A stretch of DNA of 64,000 bases, from positions 2,859,210-2,923,209 of the forward strand of contig NZ_KB905370.1 of NCBI RefSeq assembly GCF_000378985.1. Direction: 5' to 3'. Position numbers and translations under genes: made by a program. Source of the DNA: Ensifer sp. BR816 (GTDB taxonomy: Bacteria; Pseudomonadota; Alphaproteobacteria; Rhizobiales; Rhizobiaceae). The notes under the pieces were generated by a model. The model saw nothing but the letters and a program-made list of their open reading frames with translations. It searched no databases and was not told where the DNA came from. This document shows, piece after piece, positions 25,703 to 35,900 of this stretch; positions within the stretch are counted from its first letter, which is position 1; the number at the start of each line of letters is the position of its first letter.

Positions 25703-25802
25703 GCGCATCGGCCTGAATATCGGAATCGATATTAGGAAAGCACGATGCGTCGTTTCAAAGTGCTACAGCGCGGCGCGTCTGAAAAGACGCGCCGCGCTGT
25801 AG
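25703..25802. repeat. Rhizobial mosaic intergenic repeat, copy 2
   Basis: Same order of boxes as the copy at 324-425: gcgcatcggcc, an inner inverted repeat (aatatcg/cgatatt), cacgatgcgt, then gtgctacagcg...gcgcgtctgaaaagacgcgc...gcgctgtag. It lies between the secretion adaptor gene and the sulfotransferase gene and could act as a transcript-processing or termination point inside the locus. Confidence 0.85.
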
Positions 25803-25838
25803 GGCTATCTCCTGCCACTTCAGTGAACGAGGATTGCC

Positions 25839-26717
25839 GTGATCGCGACGAAACTGAGACCTCCGATCTTTCTGATCGGCAACTATCGATCTGGAACGAC
25901 CGTAACGCAGAATCTCATCGGCCTGCATCCGGACGTGGTGACCTGGTATGAACCGAGGACGCTGTGGCTATACGCGGATCCCGCGCGGCATCACGATGAA
26001 TTCGCCGAAGGCGATGCGACGGAAAAGGTCGTCCGTTACATTCGCGGCCGCTTCCTCGAGTTTCAGTTGCGTAACGGCAACCGCCAGATCATGGAAAACA
26101 CACCATCGAATGTCTTGCGTGTGCCCTATGTGCACCAGATTTTTCCGGAGGCAACATTTCTATACATCACCAGAAATCCGTTCTCTTGCATAAGCTCGAT
26201 GGAGTTGAAGTGGCAGAGAACAAAAACTTTTAAGGGCTTGAAGAGAACTCTCTCCGTAGTGCCGATAACACAGTTGCATTACTACGTCGGCGGCTTCGTC
26301 AAGCAAATACTCGTGAAGAAGATATTGAGGCAGAAGTATACGCCGATTTATGGCCCTCGGTACAAAGGCATAGATGCGGATCTCCGCGAATACAGCAAGC
26401 TGAGCGTGATTGCACGTCAGTGGGCGCGCGGCAATCGCAAGGCCCGGGAAGACCTCGCCAAGCTCGGGAACGACCGGGTGCTGACCTGTCGCTACGAGGA
26501 TTTGATGCAGGATACCGAGACCACCTTGCGTCGCATCTATGATCACTGCGGGCTGACCTGCAGCGACGATATCGTTCGTGCCGCCAAGGCGATGGTGGAC
26601 CCTACCCGTCAGGAGAAGTGGCTCCGTCTCGATCGCGAAAAGCTGCAGGCGATCATCCCGGAGGTGCGGGAGGAGATGGGCTTTTACGGCTACGACGTCC
26701 CCCCGATGCTGCGATGA
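25839..26717 (+). CDS. Sulfotransferase (PAPS-dependent)
   Basis: 292 residues beginning at GTG behind 'gagga'. The 5'-phosphosulfate-binding motif is at the N-terminus ('PPIFLIGNYRSGTTVTQNLI', residues 9-28), followed by 'LHPDVVTWYEP'. A 3'-phosphate-binding type segment 'TFLYITRNPFSCISSMELKW' lies near residue 110. 'VLTCRYEDLMQDTETTLRRIYDHCGL' is the usual sulfotransferase segment before the C-terminus. It transfers sulfate from PAPS to an acceptor, probably a sugar of the exopolysaccharide made here. The PAPS supply genes lie 15 kb away in the opposite operon of the same locus. Confidence 0.9.
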   Translation: MIATKLRPPIFLIGNYRSGTTVTQNLIGLHPDVVTWYEPRTLWLYADPARHHDEFAEGDATEKVVRYIRGRFLEFQLRNGNRQIMENTPSNVLRVPYVHQIFPEATFLYITRNPFSCISSMELKWQRTKTFKGLKRTLSVVPITQLHYYVGGFVKQILVKKILRQKYTPIYGPRYKGIDADLREYSKLSVIARQWARGNRKAREDLAKLGNDRVLTCRYEDLMQDTETTLRRIYDHCGLTCSDDIVRAAKAMVDPTRQEKWLRLDREKLQAIIPEVREEMGFYGYDVPPMLR

Positions 26718-26819
26718 CGTACGAACCACGCGAAATCGGAAGAATTCATCATCCTGCTGCAGCGGTCCGGAAGGCTGCCGAAAGCGAAGCGTTTCGCCGT
26801 GGCGCAAGGAGAGCAAGGC

Positions 26820-28322
26820 GTGATTGATATCCGGCAAGGACTGGCAAGGCGCAGCATCGTCGGGATGTTCTGGACGGGCCTGTCCATGGGCGCTCTCGCC
26901 GTGGCGGAGATCGTCGCGCTCCTTGTCATGGCGCGACTGCTTTCTCCCAACGAATTTGGTCTCTACGCCGCGGCCCTGATCGTCATCAAATTCTCGGCCA
27001 TCTTTGAGAGCCTTGGGGTTGCTCCTGCAATCGTGCAGCGGCCGAGCCTCGAGGAACGCCATCTTCGGGTCGGCTTCACCTTGTCGCTCCTCCTCAGTCT
27101 CACGGTGGCCGGATTGGTCTGGTCGAGTGCGCCGGCTCTCGAGAAGGCGCTGCGCCTTGCCGAACTCGCGCCCGTGGTGCGCGCAACCTGCGTCGTCTTC
27201 CTTTGCCAGGGGGTTGCGATGGTGGCACAGGCATCTGCCCAGCGGGCGCTTCGTTTTCAATGGCTGGCGGCCGTCGATGCCTGCACCTTTGCGGTCGGCT
27301 TTGTCGTCGCAGGCCCGGTTCTCGCTCTGCTCGGTTTCGGCATCTGGGCATTGGTAGGGGCACTCGTCACCCAGCATTTCCTGCGCATGGTCGTGTTGCT
27401 GCTCGGCCAACCGCATCCAAAGAGGCTCTTGCTGGAACGACGCGCGATCGGCGAACTGCTCTATTTCGGTGGCGGCTTCACACTCGCGCGGATCTGCAAT
27501 TACCTTGCCACGCAAGTCGACAAGCTCGTCGTGGGCCGCTGGCTCGGGGCGGAAGCGCTCGGCGTGTATTCGCTTTCCTCCCAGTTAATGACGACGCCGG
27601 CGGTTCTCGTCGGGCAGATTCTCGATCGGGTGTTATTTCCAACGATGGCGCTCGTGCAGCAGGAGCCGGCTCGGCTGGCTCGTGCCTACCGCAGCGCGGT
27701 CGCGTCCTGCGCTCTTGTCGTGTTGCCGGCCAGCGTCATCGTCGCTATCGCTGCGCCCGAACTCGTGTTCGTCCTGCTCGGCTCGGGATGGGCCGCGGTT
27801 GTCGCCCCCCTCCAGATCCTTGCAGTCGGGATGTTGTTCCGCACCAGCTACAAGCTGAGCGATTCCGTCGCGCGTGCAACCGGCGTCGTCTATGCCCGCG
27901 CTTGGCGACAGGCAATCTACGTGATCGCCGTCGCGACGGGGGCCGTGATCGGGCAGTTCTGGGGGGTATCGGGCGTGGCGTTCGGCGTCGTTGCGGCGGT
28001 CGCGACCAACTTCATGTTGATGGCGCATCTCAGTCTTCGCGTAACCGGGATACGCTGGCCCGAGTTTGCCGCGGCACATGTGCCCGGTCTTGCCCTTGCA
28101 GGCGTCGTCGGACCGGTCGTCTGGATCGCGGCAGAGCAATTGCGCCAGGCCCAGGTGATGCCGCTCGCCCTTCTCCTCAATGTGGCATTCGCGGCAGGCA
28201 TCTTGGCGCTGGCGTTGTGCTGGCTGCTGCCGGCCCTGTTCCTCGGAAGGGAAGGGCAGTCGGTGGTGCGCCTGCTTGCCGGGTTGGCCCCCGCATGGTT
28301 GCAGCGCAGCCGCCCGGGGTAA
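26820..28322 (+). CDS. Lipid-linked oligosaccharide flippase (Wzx/MviN-like, WzxC type)
   Basis: 500 residues, 12 to 14 membrane helices. The opening 'IRQGLARRSIVGMFWTGLSMGALAVAEIVALLVMARLLSPNEFGLYAAALIVI' is the standard start of polysaccharide_synt flippases, and 'LARICNYLATQVDKLVVGRWLGAEALGVYSLSSQLM' is the matching mid-protein block. It would move the undecaprenyl-linked repeat unit across the inner membrane for polymerisation by the Wzy-like protein at 45851-47167. GTG 26820 is chosen for the 'aggag' at about eight bases upstream; GTG 26799 has a poorer site. Confidence 0.93.
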   Translation: MIDIRQGLARRSIVGMFWTGLSMGALAVAEIVALLVMARLLSPNEFGLYAAALIVIKFSAIFESLGVAPAIVQRPSLEERHLRVGFTLSLLLSLTVAGLVWSSAPALEKALRLAELAPVVRATCVVFLCQGVAMVAQASAQRALRFQWLAAVDACTFAVGFVVAGPVLALLGFGIWALVGALVTQHFLRMVVLLLGQPHPKRLLLERRAIGELLYFGGGFTLARICNYLATQVDKLVVGRWLGAEALGVYSLSSQLMTTPAVLVGQILDRVLFPTMALVQQEPARLARAYRSAVASCALVVLPASVIVAIAAPELVFVLLGSGWAAVVAPLQILAVGMLFRTSYKLSDSVARATGVVYARAWRQAIYVIAVATGAVIGQFWGVSGVAFGVVAAVATNFMLMAHLSLRVTGIRWPEFAAAHVPGLALAGVVGPVVWIAAEQLRQAQVMPLALLLNVAFAAGILALALCWLLPALFLGREGQSVVRLLAGLAPAWLQRSRPG

Positions 28323-28631
28323 AAGAGGGAGCGGCTTGACCGACAGGCCGGGCCGGCGATCCGCCAACACAGTTGTATTCGACTTGCGAGTCACTCGAGG
28401 AGCGGCGTTTTCGTTGTGCCGACGAAGAATGGTCCTCCGGTGGCTCGCGGGCCTGTTTCCAGGAACGGCTTCAGCGCCTCCATCACCGCGAGAGACGGCG
28501 CCACTCAATGAAGAACCCGCGAAGCGATCATAGGTAAGTGGGGCGTCCACGCTCGGCAGCGATGGCATTTGCCCTGGTGGCAGACCCCCAAAAAAACATG
28601 AGTAAACGCAGCCTAAGTAAAGGAGATACGC
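28323..28631. other. Intergenic region before the secreted-protein genes
   Basis: About 309 bases with no supportable gene between the flippase and the first of three secreted-protein genes. Near the end there is a run of A (ccccaaaaaaacatg) and then 'aaaggagatacgc', the ribosome binding site of the next gene. That ribosome binding site is nearly the same as the one before the gene at 30075, which marks the left limit of the duplication. Confidence 0.5.
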
Positions 28632-29870
28632 ATGGCTAGAATGGCTTGGTTCCCTGGCGTCAAACCCCTTTTCACAGAATTCGGCGTCGACTACGGCCTC
28701 AAAGGAGACCAGCTGGCCGATGACGGGTCGATGACGCTGACCGGCATCGCCGATTCCAATGTCGCGGTTCCCGCACTTCAACCGGATGTCAATGGTTTGC
28801 CGCTCGTCGGCACCGTGCGCGACACCCTGAGAGCGGCGAGGTCAGACATATGGGACCACGTGGACAACGGCGGCATAACCGCCCCTGACGCCAAGGGCGC
28901 CGTCACGCGCTCGGACGCCGGGACACTTAGTGCCCCGTTCCAGCCGTCGAATACCTTTACGGCCATGACCACTTCGTCCGATGGCATCAGTGCTTCCGCA
29001 AGCTTCAGCGCAAGCGTCACGACCGGCACGAGCACCCTTCCGACGTCGGTGACCCTGGTGCACACCATACTGACGTCGCAGTGGTCACCGGCGAGCCCCG
29101 ACCCCTCGGGGATCACCTATATCTCTCATCTCGGCACGCTACTGATTTCCGACGCCGAAGTTGATGAGATGTCGATATTTACGGGCAAGAATGCCTTTGA
29201 AATGAGTCTGAGTGGCCAGCTGGTGAGACCGTTCACCACCATCAGTTTTTCGGATGAGCCGAGTGGGGCTGCTTACAATCCGACCAATCGGCATCTCTAT
29301 TTCTCCGACGACACCGGTACGAGGAAAGTATACGAGCTTAATCCCGGAGCGGACGGGCTTTACAACACGTCCGACGACACTGTGACCTCATTCAAGACGG
29401 GGGCATTTGGCAGCAAAGATCCGGAAGGGCTAACCTACGACACCACACGCGGAGTTCTATACCTCGCGGATGGCGCAGGGAAGATCTACACCATCAACCC
29501 GGGTGCGAACGGCAAGTTCGACGGCGTGCCGTCCGTAGGCGGCGATGACGTAGTGACGAGTTTTTCAATGGGCACGCTGACAAACGGGGATCCCTGCGTC
29601 GAATACGACCCGGTCCACGATCTGCTCTACGTCATCAAGTCACGTACCGAGGTGGCCATGTTGACAACGACGGGCGAATTGTTGGGGACCCTGGACATCT
29701 CGGCGGCAAACGCGCGCAAACCGGCAGGGCTGGCGCTGGCGCCGAGCAGCGGGGATGCCAACCAGATGAGCCTTTATATCGTCGATCGCGGCGTGGACAA
29801 CGACTCGAACCCGAACGAGAACGACGGCAAGGTGTACGAATTCATGCTCGATCACTGGCTGCTTTCCTGA
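28632..29870 (+). CDS. Beta-propeller protein, probable type I secretion cargo, short paralogue
   Basis: 412 residues. Residues 1-40 form a module shared with the next gene (FGVDYGLKGDQLADDG). Residues from about 137 on form a repeat-built propeller-like domain with 'SGITYISHLGTLLISDAEVDEM', 'SGAAYNPTNRHLYFSDD', 'EGLTYDTTRGVLYLADG' and Asp/Gly-rich loops (NPGADGLYNTSDD) that could bind calcium. The part between is a short remnant of cadherin-like sequence. No N-terminal signal peptide is visible, and the adjacent genes encode a type I exporter, so export by that route is inferred. A canonical RTX nonapeptide block is absent. Confidence 0.8.
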   Translation: MARMAWFPGVKPLFTEFGVDYGLKGDQLADDGSMTLTGIADSNVAVPALQPDVNGLPLVGTVRDTLRAARSDIWDHVDNGGITAPDAKGAVTRSDAGTLSAPFQPSNTFTAMTTSSDGISASASFSASVTTGTSTLPTSVTLVHTILTSQWSPASPDPSGITYISHLGTLLISDAEVDEMSIFTGKNAFEMSLSGQLVRPFTTISFSDEPSGAAYNPTNRHLYFSDDTGTRKVYELNPGADGLYNTSDDTVTSFKTGAFGSKDPEGLTYDTTRGVLYLADGAGKIYTINPGANGKFDGVPSVGGDDVVTSFSMGTLTNGDPCVEYDPVHDLLYVIKSRTEVAMLTTTGELLGTLDISAANARKPAGLALAPSSGDANQMSLYIVDRGVDNDSNPNENDGKVYEFMLDHWLLS

Positions 29871-30074
29871 ACAGCGCAGAGAATGCTCGTCCGAGCAGCC
29901 GCTACGTCACGCCGTCTGGCAGGACGCGGCCAAGGCCTGATTTCTGGTTGCTATATGGCGCCCGGGGCAGGCCTCGCTCTGCTGATGGCGTCGAAAAGCC
30001 CCGGTACGCAATGGAGAGCTTGCCCCACGCATGAACCCAAGAACTGAAAAGAGCGAGCGCAAAGGAGATACGAC

Positions 30075-32699
30075 ATGGCTAGATTGGCTCGGTTTCCTGG
30101 TATCAAACCCCTCGTCACAGAATTCGGCGTCGACTACGGCATCAAAGGTGACCGACTGGCCGATGACGGGGCGATGATGCTGATCGGCATCGCCGGTGCG
30201 GATGTCGCGAGGCGTCTTTGTGCCGATGGCGCTCTGCCCGAGACGGTAATCTTGAACGGGAGTGGCGATCGGGGCTTCGCCACGCACAAGCTTTCGGAAG
30301 ATAACGATGGCGTCGCTGCCGAAACTGGCGGTGACAACAGCTTGCAGTTCCCGGTCTCCTTCTTGGCAGACATCCTTCCCGCACTTGAACGTGATGCGAA
30401 CGGTTTGCGGCGTGTCGGCACCGTGCACGACACCCTGAAAGCGGCCAGCTCCGACATATGGAACCACGTGGACGACAGCTGTATTGGTAGCCGCGTCAGC
30501 GACATCGCCACGACACCGGGGGCGACGGCGAATGCCAGAGAAACGGCGGCAGAAACCGGGTCGACGGAGCGGGCGGCAACGGCGTCGGCACGCCAGGCCG
30601 ACCAATCGCCGGAGCCGGCTGCGTTCGCAACCGGCACCGACGATACGGAGACCCCCACAGCGATGAGCTTGCAGAGCCTCGCGGTCACCAGCAGCCTGCT
30701 TGCCGCTGACCAGATCTTCGAGACAAGGGTGGCGTCGGGTGCCGATGACGTCGAGGAACGGGCTTCGGGCTCGATGTCGAGCACCAGCAGCGATATCGAA
30801 CTCACTGTCGATGACGGCATAAACCAGACGGTCGGGCTCCGCTTCACCGGCATCGACGTCCCCCGGGGCGCGATCATCACCAACGCCTACATCCAGTTCA
30901 CGGTCGACGAGGTGACCACCGGGCTGATTTCGCTGCTGATCCGTGGCGAGGACGCGGACGACGCGGCGGCCTTCACCACCGCCCAGTTCAATGCCTCCTC
31001 ACGGCTGACCACCAACGCGGCCGTGGCCTGGGCACCACCGGACTGGGCGACGCGCGGCGAGTCCGGCCTGGCCCAGCGCACGCCGGATCTTGCGGCCATC
31101 ATACAGGAGATCGTCGATCGCTTGGGCTGGCAGGCGCTCAACGACATGGTGTTCCTGATCACCGGCACCGGTACGCGCACGGCGGAAGCCTTTGAGGGCG
31201 GTGCGGCGCGCGCGCCACTGCTGCACATCGAATACTATGTGCCGCCGGCCAGCGATCCGGTCGTCTTCAACACGCCGGCCGATATCAACACGGCCACCAA
31301 TCAGATCGCCGAACTCGCCGCCGCAGGCACGCAAGTCGGGATCACCGCCTCGGCCAGCGATCCCGATGCCAGCGATACGGTCACCTACAGCATTGACGAC
31401 CCGCGCTTTGCCATCAATGCCACCACCGGCGTCATCACCCGCTCGAACACCGGGACGCTCGATTTCGAGACCCAGACTTCGATCACTCTGAGGGTGACCG
31501 CGACCTCGTCCGACCGAAGCGCCGCGACCCAGACATACACCCTCAACATCCTCAACAGCCAGGAGGCCGTCGCCTTCAACACTCCGGCCGACACCAACAC
31601 GGCCACCAACCGGATCACCCAGAACGCTGCCGCAGGCACCCAGGTGGGCATCACGGCCTCGGCCAGTGATCCCGACGCCGGCTCCACCGTCACCTATAGC
31701 GTCAACGACGCGCGCTTCACGATCGCTGCCAACGGCGTCATCACCCGTTCCGGCACCGGGACGCTCAATGCTCAGACCGAGCCGTCGATTTCCCTCGTCG
31801 TAACGGCAACCTCCTCGGATGGAAGTACGGACACCGAAAGCTTCAACCTGCAGGTCGGGACCGGCACGAGCAATCAGCTCCCGACTTCGGCCAGCTTGGT
31901 GCGGACCATACTGACATCGCAGTGGTCGCCGGCGAGCCCCGATCCTTCGGGGATCACCTATATCTCGCATCTCGGCACGCTGTTGATTTCCGACGCGGAA
32001 GTCGACGAGATGTCGATCTATAAGGGCAAAAATCTCTATGAAATGAGCCTCGGCGGGCAGCTCGTTAGGTCGCTCACTACCGCAAGTTTCTCTGATGAGC
32101 CGAGCGGGGTTGCTTACAATCCGACCAATCGGCATCTGTTTTTCACGGACGACACCGGTACCAGGAGCATCTACGAGCTCAACCCTGGAGCGGACGGGCT
32201 CTACAGTACGTCCGACGACATCGTGACCTCGTTCAAGACGTCGACCTTCGGCAGCTCGGACCCGGAGGGCATAGCCTTCGACACCAAGCGTGGCGTCCTG
32301 TACATCGCGGATGGGTCGGCGAAGATCTACACCATCAACCCCGGTGCGAACGGAAAGTTCGAGGGCGCCGGCGACGATATAATTACGAATTTCTCGATAG
32401 GCTCGCTGACCAACGGGGATCCCTGCGTCGAATACGATCCGGTCCACGATCTCCTCTACGTCATCAAGTCGCGGACTGAGGTGGCCATGCTGTCCACGAC
32501 CGGCCAGTTGCTGGGGACGCTGAACATCTCGGCCGCACAAGCCCGCAAGCCGGCCGGTTTGGCGCTGGCGCCGAGCAGCGCGGATGCGAACCAGATGAGC
32601 CTCTACATCGTCGATCGCGGTACGGACAACGATTCGAACCCGAACGAGAACGACGGCAAGGTGTATGAGTTCTTGCTCAACCCCTGGCTGCTTGCCTGA
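30075..32699 (+). CDS. Multidomain secreted protein: jelly-roll, cadherin repeats, beta-propeller
   Basis: 874 residues. Order: the shared N-terminal module (1-40), a low-complexity linker, and a jelly-roll-like domain at about 213-390 ('QIFETRVASGADDVEERASG...AIITNAYIQFTVDE...'). Two cadherin-like repeats follow at about 394-595 (GITASASDPDA...TYSVNDARFTI...GVITRSGTGTL), then the same propeller as the gene before (605-874). No Sec signal is seen. It is probably exported by the type I system upstream and acts as an extracellular matrix or adhesion protein. The ribosome binding site and first codons are almost the same as those of the gene at 28632, showing a tandem duplication. Confidence 0.85.
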   Translation: MARLARFPGIKPLVTEFGVDYGIKGDRLADDGAMMLIGIAGADVARRLCADGALPETVILNGSGDRGFATHKLSEDNDGVAAETGGDNSLQFPVSFLADILPALERDANGLRRVGTVHDTLKAASSDIWNHVDDSCIGSRVSDIATTPGATANARETAAETGSTERAATASARQADQSPEPAAFATGTDDTETPTAMSLQSLAVTSSLLAADQIFETRVASGADDVEERASGSMSSTSSDIELTVDDGINQTVGLRFTGIDVPRGAIITNAYIQFTVDEVTTGLISLLIRGEDADDAAAFTTAQFNASSRLTTNAAVAWAPPDWATRGESGLAQRTPDLAAIIQEIVDRLGWQALNDMVFLITGTGTRTAEAFEGGAARAPLLHIEYYVPPASDPVVFNTPADINTATNQIAELAAAGTQVGITASASDPDASDTVTYSIDDPRFAINATTGVITRSNTGTLDFETQTSITLRVTATSSDRSAATQTYTLNILNSQEAVAFNTPADTNTATNRITQNAAAGTQVGITASASDPDAGSTVTYSVNDARFTIAANGVITRSGTGTLNAQTEPSISLVVTATSSDGSTDTESFNLQVGTGTSNQLPTSASLVRTILTSQWSPASPDPSGITYISHLGTLLISDAEVDEMSIYKGKNLYEMSLGGQLVRSLTTASFSDEPSGVAYNPTNRHLFFTDDTGTRSIYELNPGADGLYSTSDDIVTSFKTSTFGSSDPEGIAFDTKRGVLYIADGSAKIYTINPGANGKFEGAGDDIITNFSIGSLTNGDPCVEYDPVHDLLYVIKSRTEVAMLSTTGQLLGTLNISAAQARKPAGLALAPSSADANQMSLYIVDRGTDNDSNPNENDGKVYEFLLNPWLLA

Positions 32700-32910
32700 A
32701 TGAACCAGCCACGATGACCGGCCCGCTGGGGCCGGTAGACCGGCCGACTATCAACCGGTCCGGGTACGGTTCCCATCCGATCTTCGGAAATACTCAGCTC
32801 TCGCAGTCGATTGCGGCGGCGGGCGATTGTGTTCGCTCGCGTCGTGGCACCGGCTTTGAGAGATCGCATCAATCGAGGCGCTCAACCTGGCAGCGGTAAG
32901 GGGATAGCAC

Positions 32911-35900
32911 ATGTCGAAACTACCTCGCATTCCGTCTAGCGCAATCGACGCGAAACTGCTCGCGATCGACTTCGATCTGAATTTCGATCTCATTGGCGAC
33001 CACCTGTTCGATGACGGTTTCACGTCATTGTTCGGAGCCGCCATTCCGACCGTGAGGGGGCTTCTCGATCCCTGCTCGGGGAGTATCGGTATTCCCGATC
33101 ACGGCGACCGATCCGGCGAGGCCGGCAAGGACGGTGACAACCCAGCTTCCGATGCTGCACCGCCCGAAAGCAACAGTCCGACCGACGGTTTCGGAGGCAA
33201 ACAGCCTTCCAGCCCCGAACGGCGGACAAGCGGGAGCGACCCGGATGAGGCGTCCGTCCCGACGGCGAACGCGACGGATGAAAGCCCGCAAACGCTCAGC
33301 ACCGCCGCCGTCAGTCTGCTTGCCGCCCCCTCGATCTTCGAGGCAAGGGTCGCCTCGAGCGCCGACGACGCCGAGGAGCGGTCGAGCGGCTCGACGTCGT
33401 TGAACAGCAGCGACCTCGAATTGACCGTCGACGACGGCACCGGACAGACCGTCGGGATCCGCTTCACGGGCATCGACATTCCCAAGGGCGCGATCATCAC
33501 CAACGCCTACATCCAGTTTACAGCAGACGAAGTGACGAGCGGAGCGGTCTCGCTGTTGATCCGCGGCCAGGATGCGGACGACGCTGCCGCCTTCACCACC
33601 GCCAAATTCAACGTTACCTCGCGCCCGACGACGGATGCATCCGTCGCGTGGACGCCAGCGGGTTGGACGGTACGCGGCGAGGCTGGCGCCGGACAACGCA
33701 CGCCGGACCTCAGCGCGATCATCCAGGAGATCGTCGACCGCCTGGGTTGGGCTGCCCTCAACGATATCGCCTTCGTGATCACCGGCACCGGCACGCGCAC
33801 GGCAAAAGCCTTCGACGGCGGTGCTGCGACGGCGCCGCTTCTGCACATCGAATATCAAATACCGTCGGCCAGTGATCCGGTCGTCTTCAACAGCCCGGCC
33901 GACAGCAATTCCGCCGCCAACCAGATCGCCGAGCTCGCGGCGGCCGGCACAGCCATCGGCATCACCGCTTCGGCGAGCGATCCCGATGCCGGCGATACGG
34001 TGACCTACAGCATCGACGACGCGCGCTTCGCGATCGATTCCAACGGCGTTATCACCCGCTCGGCAACCGGTACGCTGGACTTCGAGACGCAGAGCTCGAT
34101 CACGCTGACGGTGACGGCCACGTCGTCCGACCGCAGCATCGCAACCCAGACATACACGCTGAACATCCTCAACAGCCAGGAGGCCGTCGCCTTCAATACG
34201 CCGGCAGACACCGACACCGCCGCCAACCAGATTGTCCAGAACGCTGCGGCGGGCACAAGGGTCGGCATTACGGCCTCGGCCAGGGATCCCGACGCAGGAT
34301 CGACCATTACCTACAGCGTCAACGATTCTCGCTTCGCGATCGATGCCAACGGCGTCATCACCCGCTCGGGTACCGGGACACTCAATGGCCAAACCGAGCC
34401 GTCGATCACCCTGACGGTGACTGCAACCTCTTCCGACGGCAGCACCGCAACCGAGAACTATACGGTCAACGTGGGTTCGCAGACTGGACCGCAGACCATT
34501 TTTGAGAAAAGGATTGCGGCGAGTATCGACGACGTCGAGCAGCGCGATACCGGTGCGATGACGACCAACAGCAGCGATCTCGAGCTGGCGGTCGACGGCG
34601 CCAAGATCCAGACCATCGGGATGCGCTTCACCGGCATGGACATCCCCAAGGGTGCCATCATCACCAATGCCTATATCCAGTTTACGGTGGACCAGGTGAG
34701 CACCGGGGCTGTGTCGCTGCTGATCCGCGGTCAGGACGTCGACGATGCCGCCGACTTCACCACCGCGCAGTTCAATCTCTCCTCACGCCCGACCACCGAC
34801 GCCTCCGTCGCCTGGGCGCCGCCGGATTGGACAACACGGGGCGCAGCCGGACTTGCCCAGCGCACGCCGGATCTGAAGGCGATCATCCAGGAGATCATCG
34901 ACCGCGGCGGCTGGACGGCGCTCAACGACATGGTGTTCGTCGTCGCCGGCACCGGCACACGCACGGCCAGGGCGTTTGACAGCAGCGCCGCATCCGCACC
35001 GCTGCTTCATATCGAATATTATGTGCCGCCGGCGAGCGATCCGGTCGCCTTCAACAGCCCGGCTGACAGCAATTCCGCGGCCAACCAGATCGCCGAACTG
35101 GCAGCCGCCGGCATGGCGATCGGCATCACCGCCTCTGCCAGCGATCCGGACGCCGGCGACACCGTCACCTACAGCATCGACGATACGCGCTTTGCCATCG
35201 ACTCCAACGGGGTCATCACTCGTTCCGGCAACGGCACGCTCGACTTCGAAACCGAAAGCTCGATCACGCTGACAGTGACGGCGACCTCGTCCGACCGAAG
35301 CACCGCCACTCAGACCTTCACGCTCGGTGTCCTTAACAGCCCCGAGCCGGTTGCCTTCAACAACCCGGCCGACACCGACACGGCCACCAACCGGATCGTC
35401 CAGAGCGCCGCCGCCGGAACCAGGGTCGGCATCACCGCTTCGGCCAAGGATTCCGATGCCGGCTCTACCGTTACCTACAGCGTCAACGACGCGCGCTTTG
35501 CCATCGATGCGAATGGCGTCATTACCCGTTCCGGCACCGGCACGCTCAATGCGCAAAACGAGCCGTCGATCGTTCTTCACGTGACGGCGACCTCGTCGGA
35601 CGGCAGTACCGCCACGCACGACTACACCGTCAGCGTCGCGGCCCAGGCCGGGCCGCAGACCCTCTACCGTTTTGCCGTGTTCGGCGATGCGGGCGACGCC
35701 AATCTCACCGGAGAAAAGGCGGTCGCGGCGCTCATTCACAGCTGGAACGTCGATTTCATCCTCACCATAGGCGACAATGTCTCGTCATCCGGGCAGACCT
35801 ATGAGACGGTGGTCGGCCAGCAGTACCACGACTACATCGGCAACTATCAGGGCGCCTATGGACCCGGCAGCAGCATCAACCGCTTCTTCCCGATAATCGG

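Noticed and set aside
30999..35739. Long Gly/Val/Asp-rich minus-strand frames and repeated DNA in the secreted-protein genes
   Set aside because: They mirror the cadherin repeats on the plus strand. The repeated DNA is protein-domain duplication, not a CRISPR array: the units are about 300 bases and coding throughout.
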